Of a stretch of 40,109 bases of DNA, positions 29,178 through 38,478 are shown in pieces. Below the pieces are notes generated by a model. That model did not search any database. It saw nothing but the letters and a program-made list of their open reading frames with translations, and was not told the origin of the DNA. How positions within the stretch are numbered: the stretch's first letter is position 1; the number at the start of each line of letters is the position of its first letter. The stretch is from Methanobacteriota archaeon (GTDB lineage: Archaea > Thermoproteota > Thermoprotei_A > Sulfolobales > Sulfolobaceae). A program made the translations under genes and the position numbers. Location: the NCBI GenBank assembly GCA_017857195.1, contig JAFMDM010000002.1, positions 1 through 40,109 of the forward strand, given 5' to 3'.

Positions 29178-30415
29178 TGAAGCTTATTAGGGATCCAATT
29201 CACGGCTACATCGAACCATCTGAGACTCAACTGGAGATCATCTCCTCTCCTCTATTTCAAAGACTGAGGTACATCTCTCAAACAGGCCTAGCCAGTCACG
29301 TATATCCCGGAATGACTCACAATAGGTTCGAACATAGCTTAGGCGTTATGAAAGCTTCAGGAGAAATGGCAGTGATGATAGGAAGGAACAGCGGACTGGA
29401 TATAATTAGCCCAGGGCTTGTCCAATTCATATCAACTTTAGGAATGCTGCATGACATAGGCCACCTTCCCTTCTCGCATACGTTTGAGTTGGCCATAGAA
29501 ATGGCAAATTGGATATATGGGATGAAGCTGAACGAAAGTGGACGAAAGACCCACGTTCATATAGGCCTTAAGATAATTGAAGAGGAACTTTCAAAACAAT
29601 TGGAGAAAGTCGCCAAAGAGACAACGATTTCCGACCCCATAAAAGCGACTAAACATGCCCTTCTTAACGAACCAACCACTGAAGAGGAGAGGCTTAGCAG
29701 TTACATAATATCTAGTTCCATCGACGCGGACAGATCTGATTATCTGCTTAGGGATTCATACTATGCAGGAGTGGTCTACGGCCTTTTCGATTTAGAAAGG
29801 TTAAAGAGAACTTTGGTTTACAAAGAAGGAAGGGTTGAAGTTCTAGAGAAGGGAATTCCAATAGCTGAAGAATTCCTTCTTGGCAGGGCCCACATGTACC
29901 AGAATGTGTATTTTCACAGTGTAGTAGGTATGTACAATGCGATATTGGCACTGGCCATAGCAAATATACTGAAGTCCGAAATTATAAAAATTCCAGAAAG
30001 TTCCACTGATCTTCTTAGCCTTACCGACTTCAAGGTCCTAAATCTTATATCATTAACTCAAAATAAATTTAGTAAAGCTATACTTTTTAGGAAAGGTTTC
30101 AGGAGGGATAAGGACTTAGAGCTGACTGGCGAATGTGCTAGGAAGTTTGAGAAAATCAAGACAGACGCTATGGAGCTAATTAGCGAGTCCGAAGGATCTG
30201 TAATTTTCCATGAATTCTCGGACGTACCAGAGCAGGAACCGCTTAGCCTCTTCGTTTCCACTAAGAACGGTTCGATGGACATCAAGAAAGTATCCAGAGT
30301 TGCTTCTTCCCTAGGAAGATTAGATAAAGTTATACTATTCCATCAAGAGGATGTAAGCCCCACAATTCTCAAAAGTGCCAGGGACATGATTGATAGTCTA
30401 AGAACAAGCTGCTAA
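29177..30415 (+). CDS. HD-domain phosphohydrolase (SAMHD1/dNTPase-like)
   Basis: IRDPIHGYIEP, HNRFEHSLGVM, GMLHDIGHLPFSHTFE, SSIDADRSDYLLRDSYYAG. Confidence 0.92.
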   Translation: MKLIRDPIHGYIEPSETQLEIISSPLFQRLRYISQTGLASHVYPGMTHNRFEHSLGVMKASGEMAVMIGRNSGLDIISPGLVQFISTLGMLHDIGHLPFSHTFELAIEMANWIYGMKLNESGRKTHVHIGLKIIEEELSKQLEKVAKETTISDPIKATKHALLNEPTTEEERLSSYIISSSIDADRSDYLLRDSYYAGVVYGLFDLERLKRTLVYKEGRVEVLEKGIPIAEEFLLGRAHMYQNVYFHSVVGMYNAILALAIANILKSEIIKIPESSTDLLSLTDFKVLNLISLTQNKFSKAILFRKGFRRDKDLELTGECARKFEKIKTDAMELISESEGSVIFHEFSDVPEQEPLSLFVSTKNGSMDIKKVSRVASSLGRLDKVILFHQEDVSPTILKSARDMIDSLRTSC

Positions 30416-30422
30416 ACAACCC

Positions 30423-30860
30423 TCACAGCCTTAATACACCAACAACCTCTTCTCCATCAAATGAAAGTTGAAAACCTAACTTTCTACCTAAAGCTATCAT
30501 GGGATAATCTTCGGGCAAGGTGTAAAACTTCACCTCCTTAAGTCCCAATTCCTTGGCCTTGATTATTAGTTGTTTGACTAGGTTAGTCCCCAGGTGCGCC
30601 CTCCTATATGACGGGGACACTACTACTGAAAATTCTCCGTCAGGATGAATAGTTGCTTCTCCCACTATTTCTCCTCCCGCCTCGGCCACCACGGTGTAAT
30701 GATCTTCACACTTCGCTAACTTAACGGCGTCCTCCGCACTCATCCTGTAGATATGAAAGAACCGTAAATATAGATCTTCGGATGGTAGAGAATTATAGAA
30801 TTTCAATACCGCATTCCAGTCACTCTCTCGTATTTGGCGTACTTTTACTAATGCTTCCAT
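30423..30860 (-). CDS. GNAT family N-acetyltransferase
   Basis: IRESDWNAVLKFYNSLPSEDLYLRFF; VSPSYRRAHLGTNLVKQLIIKAKELG. Confidence 0.88.
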   Translation of the reverse strand: MEALVKVRQIRESDWNAVLKFYNSLPSEDLYLRFFHIYRMSAEDAVKLAKCEDHYTVVAEAGGEIVGEATIHPDGEFSVVVSPSYRRAHLGTNLVKQLIIKAKELGLKEVKFYTLPEDYPMIALGRKLGFQLSFDGEEVVGVLRL

Positions 30861-30969
30861 GGTTTATACATGGGATTATTAGATATAAAAATCTTCTGTC
30901 CACACCAGAAGATAAGAGGTGTTTAACATATGGGAAAATGTGTAGATTTAAACACAACTTACCATTGAC

Positions 30970-31149
30970 TTAAGTCTCCAAGACTAGGTCCTCATCTTTA
31001 AGGAAATCGTTTACGACACTTTCCAAACCTCTCTCCTTCATCTCTGAGAGAAGTCTCTTGAGGGCAATCTGAGCTAACTCAGCACAATCAGGAGCTATTT
31101 TTTCATCCAAATACATAGCCACGAATTTTAGGAATCTGATTTCATCCAT
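30970..31149 (-). CDS. small acidic helical protein, 59 aa (below ORF cutoff)
   Basis: MDEIRFLKFVAMYLDEKIAPDCAELAQIALKRLLSEMKERGLESVVNDFLKDEDLVLET; intact ORF, protein-like composition. Confidence 0.5.
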   Translation of the reverse strand: MDEIRFLKFVAMYLDEKIAPDCAELAQIALKRLLSEMKERGLESVVNDFLKDEDLVLET

Positions 31150-31347
31150 ATTTCATGTAATGCTAGTAAGTCAGTGGGTGAGGGGCGAAACTGACTTGAC
31201 TACTGAAAAAGTAGTGAAAGAAATTACATCCTCACTGGAGGGTCTGCCCGTAAGATAGAACTAACCTACGTGGTTAGTCTATAACCCGTTTTCTTTGTTT
31301 CAATGAATCTGGGAAAAGTTTAAAGCTTACATTGAAGAGAAAGACAC

Positions 31348-31554
31348 ATGAAAGAGAGGGAAGTAGAGGCAAGAAGACTAACCGGGAGGAAAGTGGTAAA
31401 GGGGAGGACTTACCAATACGAATACTATACCCTTCCACTAAACCTCTACGTCCCAAAGTCAATGGTTGAGAAGTTTGGTACTAAGTTCTACCTTCAGGTT
31501 GATGAGGAATCTGGAATGATAATAATAAGACCTAAAACTGAAAAAGATCAATAA
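31348..31554 (+). CDS. small conserved-looking protein, possible swapped-hairpin AbrB-like fold
   Basis: TYQYEYYTLPLNLYVPKSMVEKFGTKFYLQVDEESGMIIIRPK resembles an AbrB-like beta pattern; TATA-like GTTTAAAG upstream. Confidence 0.55.
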   Translation: MKEREVEARRLTGRKVVKGRTYQYEYYTLPLNLYVPKSMVEKFGTKFYLQVDEESGMIIIRPKTEKDQ

Positions 31555-31642
31555 TTCTTACGATCAATTAGATTTTGAGTCCTTTAGAGATATGAAGGGA
31601 ATTCGACGGAAATAGAAAGATGAATTTAGGGTATGGGCCTGA

Positions 31643-31650
31643 TTTATTAT
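31643..31650 (+). promoter_or_regulatory. TATA-like box for the C/D sRNA
   Basis: TTTATTAT about 25-30 nt upstream of the predicted RNA 5' end. Confidence 0.5.
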
Positions 31651-31674
31651 TGTGACAACGATGCTCATACTGAA

Positions 31675-31732
31675 CTAGGTGTGATGAGGGGATTAGTACT
31701 GAGCGTGATGTAAGAACCCGCGTCTGACCTTG
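31675..31732 (+). ncRNA. box C/D guide sRNA
   Basis: AGG-TGATGA (C, 31681-31687) - GGGGATTAGTA - CTGA (D', 31699-31702) - GCG - TGATG (C') - AAGAACCCGCGT - CTGA (D, 31724-31727) - CCT; AGG/CCT terminal stem. Confidence 0.8.
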
Positions 31733-32019
31733 AAAAGGAACAGTAAAACATGTATTGGATGTAAGAACATATCAACACTAACATATATCTTTGTTCAAAA
31801 AATTGAACAGATTTAATCACCTAGTCCATTGTCTAGCAAGGTACGTGATAATGAAAAAGTTCGGACTTATTAGTACGAAGAATGTAATTAGAAGTACTAA
31901 ATTAGCAAGAGCTAGATTCGATTATCGTAAAGTATAATTATATAAGGCTTGACGTGCTGTACGATTTTCATCAATTAAAGTATAAAGGAATTGAAGTTTA
32001 AGTTCATCTTCGATCGCCC

Positions 32020-34134
32020 GTGATAATTGATAGATACATTGACATTCCAAAGCAAAAAGGGGTAGAATTTTGGGATATACAGAGGATATCATATATAAGA
32101 AGACTTTCGTCGACAGGCAAAGGAAATCTTACGTTAGAGAGAACTAGTTCGTTGAGAGTACTTGATAGGGTAAACTTTAAGCTTATAAAAAAGGGAAGAG
32201 GGTCCAATACTGCCAGGAAAATACTAGGAAAGGAGCTCTCTGCTCCCATATACCTTGGCGACATGTCTTTTGGGGCACTTAGCGGTGTGCCCAATATGGT
32301 AATAGCAGAGGCAGCTGACAGAACCAATACACTTGCAGGGACTGGAGAAGGAGGACTTAATCCAGCTGTATCTAAACATAGCAACATATTGGTTCAGTGG
32401 GCCTCAGCCAGATTTGGTGTTAGTATAGAAACACTGACCAAAGGTATAGGTATAGTGATAAAAATTGGCCAGGGAGCTAAACCTGGTATAGGTGGACACT
32501 TACCTGGATCCAAGGTCACTGAACCAATATCGCTAACCAGAAGGATACCCAAGGGTCTCGACGCCATATCACCAGCGCCGCACCACGATATTTATTCCAT
32601 AGAAGATCTCGGGCAAAGGATAGAGTCCCTGAAGGAGGCAACTGGCAAGCCTGTATTAGTGAAGGTAGCTGCTACTAACTATATTCCATATGTGGTATCA
32701 GGGATAGCGAGGATGGGAGCCGATGGCGTAATAATAGATGGACACGGAGCCGGTACAGGTGCTACACCCGTGATAGTGAGAGACAACGTTGGTATACCAG
32801 TGGAGATGGCCGTGGCTGCGGCTGACAGGGCCTTGAGGAGGGAGGGCAGGAGGGATGGATTCCTAATAGTTGCTGGCGGGCGAGTAGGTGACGCATTAGA
32901 TGCAGCCAAGTTGATGGCATTGGGGGCCGACATCGTAAACTTAGGGACTAGTGTTCTCATAGCAATGGGATGCGTAATGGTACATAAATGCCATATTGGT
33001 TCATGTCCAACAGCATTAACCAACAAGATCGATGGGAGTAGGGAGATTGATTTTAATTTCGCTTTAGGTAAAATAAATAACTTTATAAGAGGATTTATAG
33101 AAGAGCTCTCAGAGATAGTAGGCGGTGTAGGCCTTTCATCCATAGACCAGTTAGTAGGGAGAAGAGATCTATTGAAAGGTAGTTCCCTCACCCGAGATAC
33201 GCTTAACGTACTGGGTGTTGAGGGAATACCAGAGGATTCGGATCCCGTTATGAGAAATTGGGAGTCAAGTGACGTCATTTCTCATCTCCATGAGTTGGCT
33301 TCAAAGGGTGTTCCCACAATAGTCAGCATGGGGAGTAACGCACCTCCTGATGTACAACCACCTCGAAGAATCACGGATTGGCTAAGAATAGATGGGGCAC
33401 AAGTTACTAGGCCTTCCATAGATCCTTACAGGGAGCAGATAGACACAAGGATCAAATTGCTCGGGGGCACACTTGAGTTTTCTGCACCAATGGGCATAGA
33501 TCTAAGGGGGAGCCCAAGAGCAATAAGGGAGGCAATGGAATGGGCAGCCCTGGCAACCAATATTCCGGTTCTGGTAGAGGACGTGAACCCTGGCTATGAG
33601 GAAATCTCCATATCCAGCGAAGTTAATGGAGCAGGATTGTGGGAGAGATCGCCAAGAGAGGGAAAGTATTGGATGATAAATAACATATCAAAGGGGTTAG
33701 AGATAGTGGAGAATAATAGAATAGCAGGACTGATTCTTGAGGAATTTGAGGAACCAGTAGAGGTTATGACGTCAGAACTGGATACATACCTAAAGAGGTT
33801 GGGCGTAAGAGACAGATACGACATTATGGTAACGGCTGAGAGTCTTAGGGACGTTGGTGACGTAATGAAGTTAGTGGGATTGGGCGCAGAAGTAGTGTTT
33901 CTACCCTGGAAAATAATGGAACTGGCATTAGGAGATGGAGGCAGAACCAACCTCTTTGAAAAGTCGTTTAACCTTATTGCTGCGTCAAAAAGAGAAATAT
34001 CATTGTTGGCAGGGGCAGCGGGAGTATATAACGTCTATAACAGTATAATAGGAAACAGGGAACTCCTAAGGAACATTAATCTGAACAGTGAAATAAGCAG
34101 GAGGCTTAGAGTCAAGGTGGCGGGTTCTCTATGA
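32020..34134 (+). CDS. glutamate synthase, FMN/3Fe-4S synthase-domain protein with C-terminal degenerate barrel
   Basis: PIYLGDMSFGALS, GTGEGGLNP, IKIGQGAKPGIGGHLPGSKV, ISPAPHHDIYSIEDL, DGHGAGTGA, CVMVHKCHIGSCPTAL (CX5CX4C). Confidence 0.92.
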   Translation: MIIDRYIDIPKQKGVEFWDIQRISYIRRLSSTGKGNLTLERTSSLRVLDRVNFKLIKKGRGSNTARKILGKELSAPIYLGDMSFGALSGVPNMVIAEAADRTNTLAGTGEGGLNPAVSKHSNILVQWASARFGVSIETLTKGIGIVIKIGQGAKPGIGGHLPGSKVTEPISLTRRIPKGLDAISPAPHHDIYSIEDLGQRIESLKEATGKPVLVKVAATNYIPYVVSGIARMGADGVIIDGHGAGTGATPVIVRDNVGIPVEMAVAAADRALRREGRRDGFLIVAGGRVGDALDAAKLMALGADIVNLGTSVLIAMGCVMVHKCHIGSCPTALTNKIDGSREIDFNFALGKINNFIRGFIEELSEIVGGVGLSSIDQLVGRRDLLKGSSLTRDTLNVLGVEGIPEDSDPVMRNWESSDVISHLHELASKGVPTIVSMGSNAPPDVQPPRRITDWLRIDGAQVTRPSIDPYREQIDTRIKLLGGTLEFSAPMGIDLRGSPRAIREAMEWAALATNIPVLVEDVNPGYEEISISSEVNGAGLWERSPREGKYWMINNISKGLEIVENNRIAGLILEEFEEPVEVMTSELDTYLKRLGVRDRYDIMVTAESLRDVGDVMKLVGLGAEVVFLPWKIMELALGDGGRTNLFEKSFNLIAASKREISLLAGAAGVYNVYNSIIGNRELLRNINLNSEISRRLRVKVAGSL

Positions 34135-36026
34135 TATATCAGCCTTCTGGGTGCGGAGTGTTTGGAATACTAAGGAAAAAGGAGAGCCGCCGAATAACAG
34201 GAAAAGAGGTATTAAGGGCTATAAACAGGGTCAAGCATCGAGGGAGCGAACTTGGGGCCGGATTCGCAGTCTTTAGTGCAGAAAGATCCGATAGGGTTAG
34301 GCTCAGGGCATTTACCAGGAGTCCTGATCTCGTGACCGACAGATTAAGCGCGATGGGAGTTAAGATTGACGAGGTGATTATAAATAGAAACTTTGGTGAA
34401 TTATGTGACTGTTCTCTCTCGGTAATAGATGAGCCATCTGTTAGAAGGGCAGTGAGGCGTGCAAATGAAATAATGTGGGAGGAGGGAGAGGGCAGAATAT
34501 ATTCAATCGGAAGGTCTCTCCAGGTGCTTAAAGGAGTAGGTTATCCTGAGAAGGTGGCTAACGAGACACAAATCGGCGAGACTGAGGGGGATTTATGGCT
34601 TGCACATACCAGACAACCTACCAATTCACCTGGATATTATCCGTTCTGGTCACATCCATTCTCTGGGTTCGACGTTGCAGTCGTCCATAATGGTGATGTA
34701 AGTTCCTTTGGTGCAAATGTGGAGTTTCTTAAATCAAGGGGGGTCAGGAGCTTTGTTGGTACAGATAGCGAAGTAATCGCTATGCTGTTCGAGGAGTTGT
34801 TAGAGGAAGGATTGAGTGTCGAGGAGGCAACACAAACCCTAGTGGGTGAGAGGGAGTTTGTAAGAGGGACATCTCTAGACGGGCCATTTACGGCAGTCTT
34901 GGGTTACTATGGTGATGATCTCTATCTAATTGTAATCGCGGATAAGGCTAAGTTCAGGCCAGCTGTGATAGGAGAGGATGAGAACTTTATCTATGCTGCC
35001 AGTGAAGAGAGTGAGATTAGGGAACTAAGCGATGAAGCACGGGTTTGGACCTTGAAGCCTGGGGGATATATGATAGCTTCCCTGAAAAGGGGCATCATAA
35101 GATATGGCCGAGAACCTCCGCTACCACCATCAATGAAAACTCCATCGAACGCCATAGACATTAGAAATCTTGATTATAGAACAATAAACGAGATTATAGC
35201 CAAACTCGCGAAGGAGGGAAGAGAGGTAACACTAATCAATGCCATGGGTCCAAGATTTTTAGGCATCACTCTCCCTCGGTTAGGAATAAGGAACGCCAAG
35301 GTTACCGTTTATGGCACTGTTGGAAACTGTTTGGCCAACCTAAACAATGGAAATACGTTCTATATCTACGGAAACGTCGGTGATGATGCTGCGGATACCA
35401 TGCACTCCGGAAGAATAGTGATAATCGGGGATGCTAGAGACGTTCTAGGCCAAGCTCTACAGGGAGGAGAAATATTTGTGAAGGGCAACGTTGGAAACAG
35501 GGCGGCAATCCAGATGCGTGAGTATAAGGACTCGAGGCCCTACTTGGTGATAGGAGGGACCTTTGATGACTATTTGGGCGAATATATGGCAGGAGGAGTA
35601 GCAATAATTTTCAATAAAGAGGACAGAGAATTAGGGAATCATATAGGATCGGGTATGGTAGGTGGTAGAATATTTGTAAGAGGATACGTGAAAGGGGATC
35701 ACATAGGACTCGGGATAAACAAGGTTGAACTAATCAGGTTCTTGAAGGCACTTGGTATGAGAGGACTTATAGATCCTCAGAAGATTGACGAGATGAAAGA
35801 ATTAAGCTATTTCGAGCTGAAACCGCTGCTTCCTCCCTCGGCCCGAGAGTTTGCCGAGAAAATATTTGAGGACAAGGTGGGCGCTCCTACTGTTGAGTAT
35901 AGACATCTTACACAAACTGAAAGGGAGGAAATTGTACCCATAATCTCCTACTTTTCAAGTGCTACAGGAGAGGAGTTCATCCCATTAATGGAGGATAAAT
36001 TCACCGTAATATCCAGAGGAAAGTAG
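34131..36026 (+). CDS. glutamate synthase, class II glutamine amidotransferase + GXGXG domain protein
   Basis: CGVFG with Cys8 after a 7-residue propeptide, HTRQPTNSPGYYPFWSHPF, VHNGDVSSF, GTDSE; C-terminal GxxGxxxG repeats (YGNVGDDAADTMHSGRIVIIGDARDVLGQALQGG). Confidence 0.92.
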   Translation: MIYQPSGCGVFGILRKKESRRITGKEVLRAINRVKHRGSELGAGFAVFSAERSDRVRLRAFTRSPDLVTDRLSAMGVKIDEVIINRNFGELCDCSLSVIDEPSVRRAVRRANEIMWEEGEGRIYSIGRSLQVLKGVGYPEKVANETQIGETEGDLWLAHTRQPTNSPGYYPFWSHPFSGFDVAVVHNGDVSSFGANVEFLKSRGVRSFVGTDSEVIAMLFEELLEEGLSVEEATQTLVGEREFVRGTSLDGPFTAVLGYYGDDLYLIVIADKAKFRPAVIGEDENFIYAASEESEIRELSDEARVWTLKPGGYMIASLKRGIIRYGREPPLPPSMKTPSNAIDIRNLDYRTINEIIAKLAKEGREVTLINAMGPRFLGITLPRLGIRNAKVTVYGTVGNCLANLNNGNTFYIYGNVGDDAADTMHSGRIVIIGDARDVLGQALQGGEIFVKGNVGNRAAIQMREYKDSRPYLVIGGTFDDYLGEYMAGGVAIIFNKEDRELGNHIGSGMVGGRIFVRGYVKGDHIGLGINKVELIRFLKALGMRGLIDPQKIDEMKELSYFELKPLLPPSAREFAEKIFEDKVGAPTVEYRHLTQTEREEIVPIISYFSSATGEEFIPLMEDKFTVISRGK

Positions 36027-36051
36027 TTTCAGTCCTCACACGGGTCTTCAT

Positions 36052-37089
36052 CTATCTGACCGGAGTTCTTTTCATCATCAAGTCTTCCAATCTTCTTCTT
36101 CTCTCTTCTAAACTCAAACTATCTTGTTCCGGTGGAGACTTAAAGTATAGTGAGCACACCTCCTTCAAAGGACCTCCCTTCCTCTCTCCTAAGAAAATCT
36201 TGGCAAGCTGAACCAACTCAAGTAGAGGAACAACCGCATTAGGCCCATCATAGGTCTTCATGGAAACGTCCACTCTCACTGGAACGCCGAAGGAATATAT
36301 CCCTTCTATTACCATATAACTTACTCTCCTGTCTCCTAGGAAACCTACATAATCGGAGGTACCCGCTGTCACCTCAGCACCGTCAGAGACCGTAGCGATT
36401 AAATTACTCTTAAGACCCTTTTTCAGTTCTTTCCTCCATCCCTCGAGTGATATGGTCGCCTCAGTGGTTCCGGCTATGTCGACTTGATATGACCGTACAA
36501 CCTTCACACCTCTTTCGCGCAAAAATGATATTATTCCCACATGAGCAGCAGTACCTCCAATTTGACTTAGTAAGTCATCACCGAAAATAGGGATTTTTGA
36601 CTGATAGAACTTTTGACCTAACTCCTTTGCTACGGCAGAGGGTGTGGTGTTTATGAACGCAGCACCAGCCTCCAAGCTCTCCTCCGCATAAAATCGGGAC
36701 GCTTTATCGGTTCCAGTAGGTAGCAGGGAGACCACTACCTCAGCTTTAGTGCGTATAAGTTCGTCTCTAACACTTACGGGCTGATCGTCTGACTCATCTA
36801 TAATGTCACTTAAAATGCCCTCTCTTCCATCCAATGTGGGTCCCCTTAAGACGATCAGATCATTTCTAACTTCCGTATACTTAGCAACGACGTTGGGAGG
36901 TGAAAATATGGCCTCTTTAAGTGGCTTCCCCACCTTCCTCTTATCTATGTCAAAGGCGGCCACTATTTCGATAGGTTCCTCCAGAAATTTATGCATACCA
37001 TATATATCATGTTTATTATTAAATAATTCTAATGATTGAACAAATGCTGAGGACGCGTTGCCAACTCCTACTAAGGCCACTCTGACCAT
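36052..37089 (-). CDS. myo-inositol-1-phosphate synthase
   Basis: VALVGVGNASSAFVQ, LLPTGTDKASRFYAE, INTTPS, FGDDLLSQIGGTAAH, VDIAGTTEA. Confidence 0.93.
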   Translation of the reverse strand: MVRVALVGVGNASSAFVQSLELFNNKHDIYGMHKFLEEPIEIVAAFDIDKRKVGKPLKEAIFSPPNVVAKYTEVRNDLIVLRGPTLDGREGILSDIIDESDDQPVSVRDELIRTKAEVVVSLLPTGTDKASRFYAEESLEAGAAFINTTPSAVAKELGQKFYQSKIPIFGDDLLSQIGGTAAHVGIISFLRERGVKVVRSYQVDIAGTTEATISLEGWRKELKKGLKSNLIATVSDGAEVTAGTSDYVGFLGDRRVSYMVIEGIYSFGVPVRVDVSMKTYDGPNAVVPLLELVQLAKIFLGERKGGPLKEVCSLYFKSPPEQDSLSLEERRRRLEDLMMKRTPVR

Positions 37090-38477
37090 TATACCACCAG
37101 CAAAAAGATCAGTGGAGCAATAAATCCTATTGTCACGGTCAAGATAGAGGCTAAGATTACACTATCTCTCTCTGAGGTTAACGGTAGGCGTAGATTTCCG
37201 GACTTGAACATCTCCCTTATGATAGGAATGTAGTAGCCAGCAGATATGGCACTATTTATGACGCCTAATACTAGCAGCCAAGGTTGACTGAAACTGGATT
37301 CGAAGAGAAAAAGCTTACCCCAGAAGCCCAAGAGTGGTGGAATTCCCAGTAGACTGAGGAGGAGCAAGGAAACACTTATGGCTAGAGATCTATCACTGGA
37401 GGAGAGACCATTAAGTACTGAAAGGGAAGTATCCCCCGTTGCTCTATCCAAGGCATTTATAAATAGGAAAAGCCCAGCCTGCGCTATGACATATGCGATT
37501 GTCTGAACTGCTATGGCGACCTCAGCTATTTGAGGCTGGAATACTATCATGGAGAAACCTATCATCAGGAAGCCAACCTGGGTAATGCTACTAAATGCCA
37601 ATATCGCTGAGAGATCTCTTCTTGAAAAAGCGGTAACATTTCCTACTACCATACTCCCCACAGAAATAATGGCAAAAGCCAAGAAGAGGTAGAGATCGTA
37701 GGGTTGAGCTAACTTAACAAACTGGAACACTCTGAGAAGGGCAGCTATACCTATAACTTTAGACGTAGAGGATATGAAAGATACAGCTACCCTATCAGAG
37801 CCGGTGTATACATCAGGAAGCCAGGCCTGAAACGGAAAGGCGCCTATCTTGAAGCTGAAGGCGACTATAAGGAAGAAGGAACCCAGGAGGAACAGAGGGT
37901 ATATGGGATCCGCGACAATCAGCGAGAAGCCGAATCCAGAGGATAGTATATACAGAGAGAAACCAAATATCATCAGCGAGCTTGAGACTAGACCCATCAC
38001 AAGATACTTGATCCCAGCATCGGCCGAACTATAGTCCTTCCTGATCATGGCTATGGCATATGAAGCCGCGGATGCTATTGCCCAAGCCGAAACTATGACC
38101 AACACATTAGCGGCTAAAGATATGAAGATCGTCCCCAATAAGGTAAGGAGAACCAGTGACACGAAGGAAGTCCTAGTTTTCCATTCAACAATTGTATTGT
38201 TGGCTCCAAGTAACGTGATAAGAGTTGCTATGGCCGCGGCAATAGAGAGAAGGTAACCAGTATCGTCTAGAACAACTGTATTAGAAAATGCATACCCGTG
38301 AATTCTTAAACCTAGGCCCAAGCTTACAACTATTATAGAGATTATTACGCTTACTATTGCAGTCCAAGAGACTCTGCTAAACGAAGACTCTGAGCCATCG
38401 TCCATATACAGTATGGTTACTGCAACCGCAGTTAATAGAGCGGTTGGAATTCCCAATATCAGGTCTCCGACGTTCAT
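37089..38477 (-). CDS. nuoN: NADH-quinone oxidoreductase subunit N-like
   Basis: Multi-TM; KIGAFPFQAWLPDVYTGSDRVAVSFISSTSKV, FSSITQVGFLMIGF. Confidence 0.9.
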   Translation of the reverse strand: MNVGDLILGIPTALLTAVAVTILYMDDGSESSFSRVSWTAIVSVIISIIVVSLGLGLRIHGYAFSNTVVLDDTGYLLSIAAAIATLITLLGANNTIVEWKTRTSFVSLVLLTLLGTIFISLAANVLVIVSAWAIASAASYAIAMIRKDYSSADAGIKYLVMGLVSSSLMIFGFSLYILSSGFGFSLIVADPIYPLFLLGSFFLIVAFSFKIGAFPFQAWLPDVYTGSDRVAVSFISSTSKVIGIAALLRVFQFVKLAQPYDLYLFLAFAIISVGSMVVGNVTAFSRRDLSAILAFSSITQVGFLMIGFSMIVFQPQIAEVAIAVQTIAYVIAQAGLFLFINALDRATGDTSLSVLNGLSSSDRSLAISVSLLLLSLLGIPPLLGFWGKLFLFESSFSQPWLLVLGVINSAISAGYYIPIIREMFKSGNLRLPLTSERDSVILASILTVTIGFIAPLIFLLVV

Positions 38478-38478
38478 C

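Noticed and set aside
36027-36085. Minus-strand C/D-box-like pattern ATGATGA...CAGA..AGATGA...CTGA overlapping the MIPS 3' end
   Set aside because: D' is CAGA, C' has a mismatch, the second spacer is 15 nt and no terminal stem forms; much weaker than the 31.68-kb candidate.
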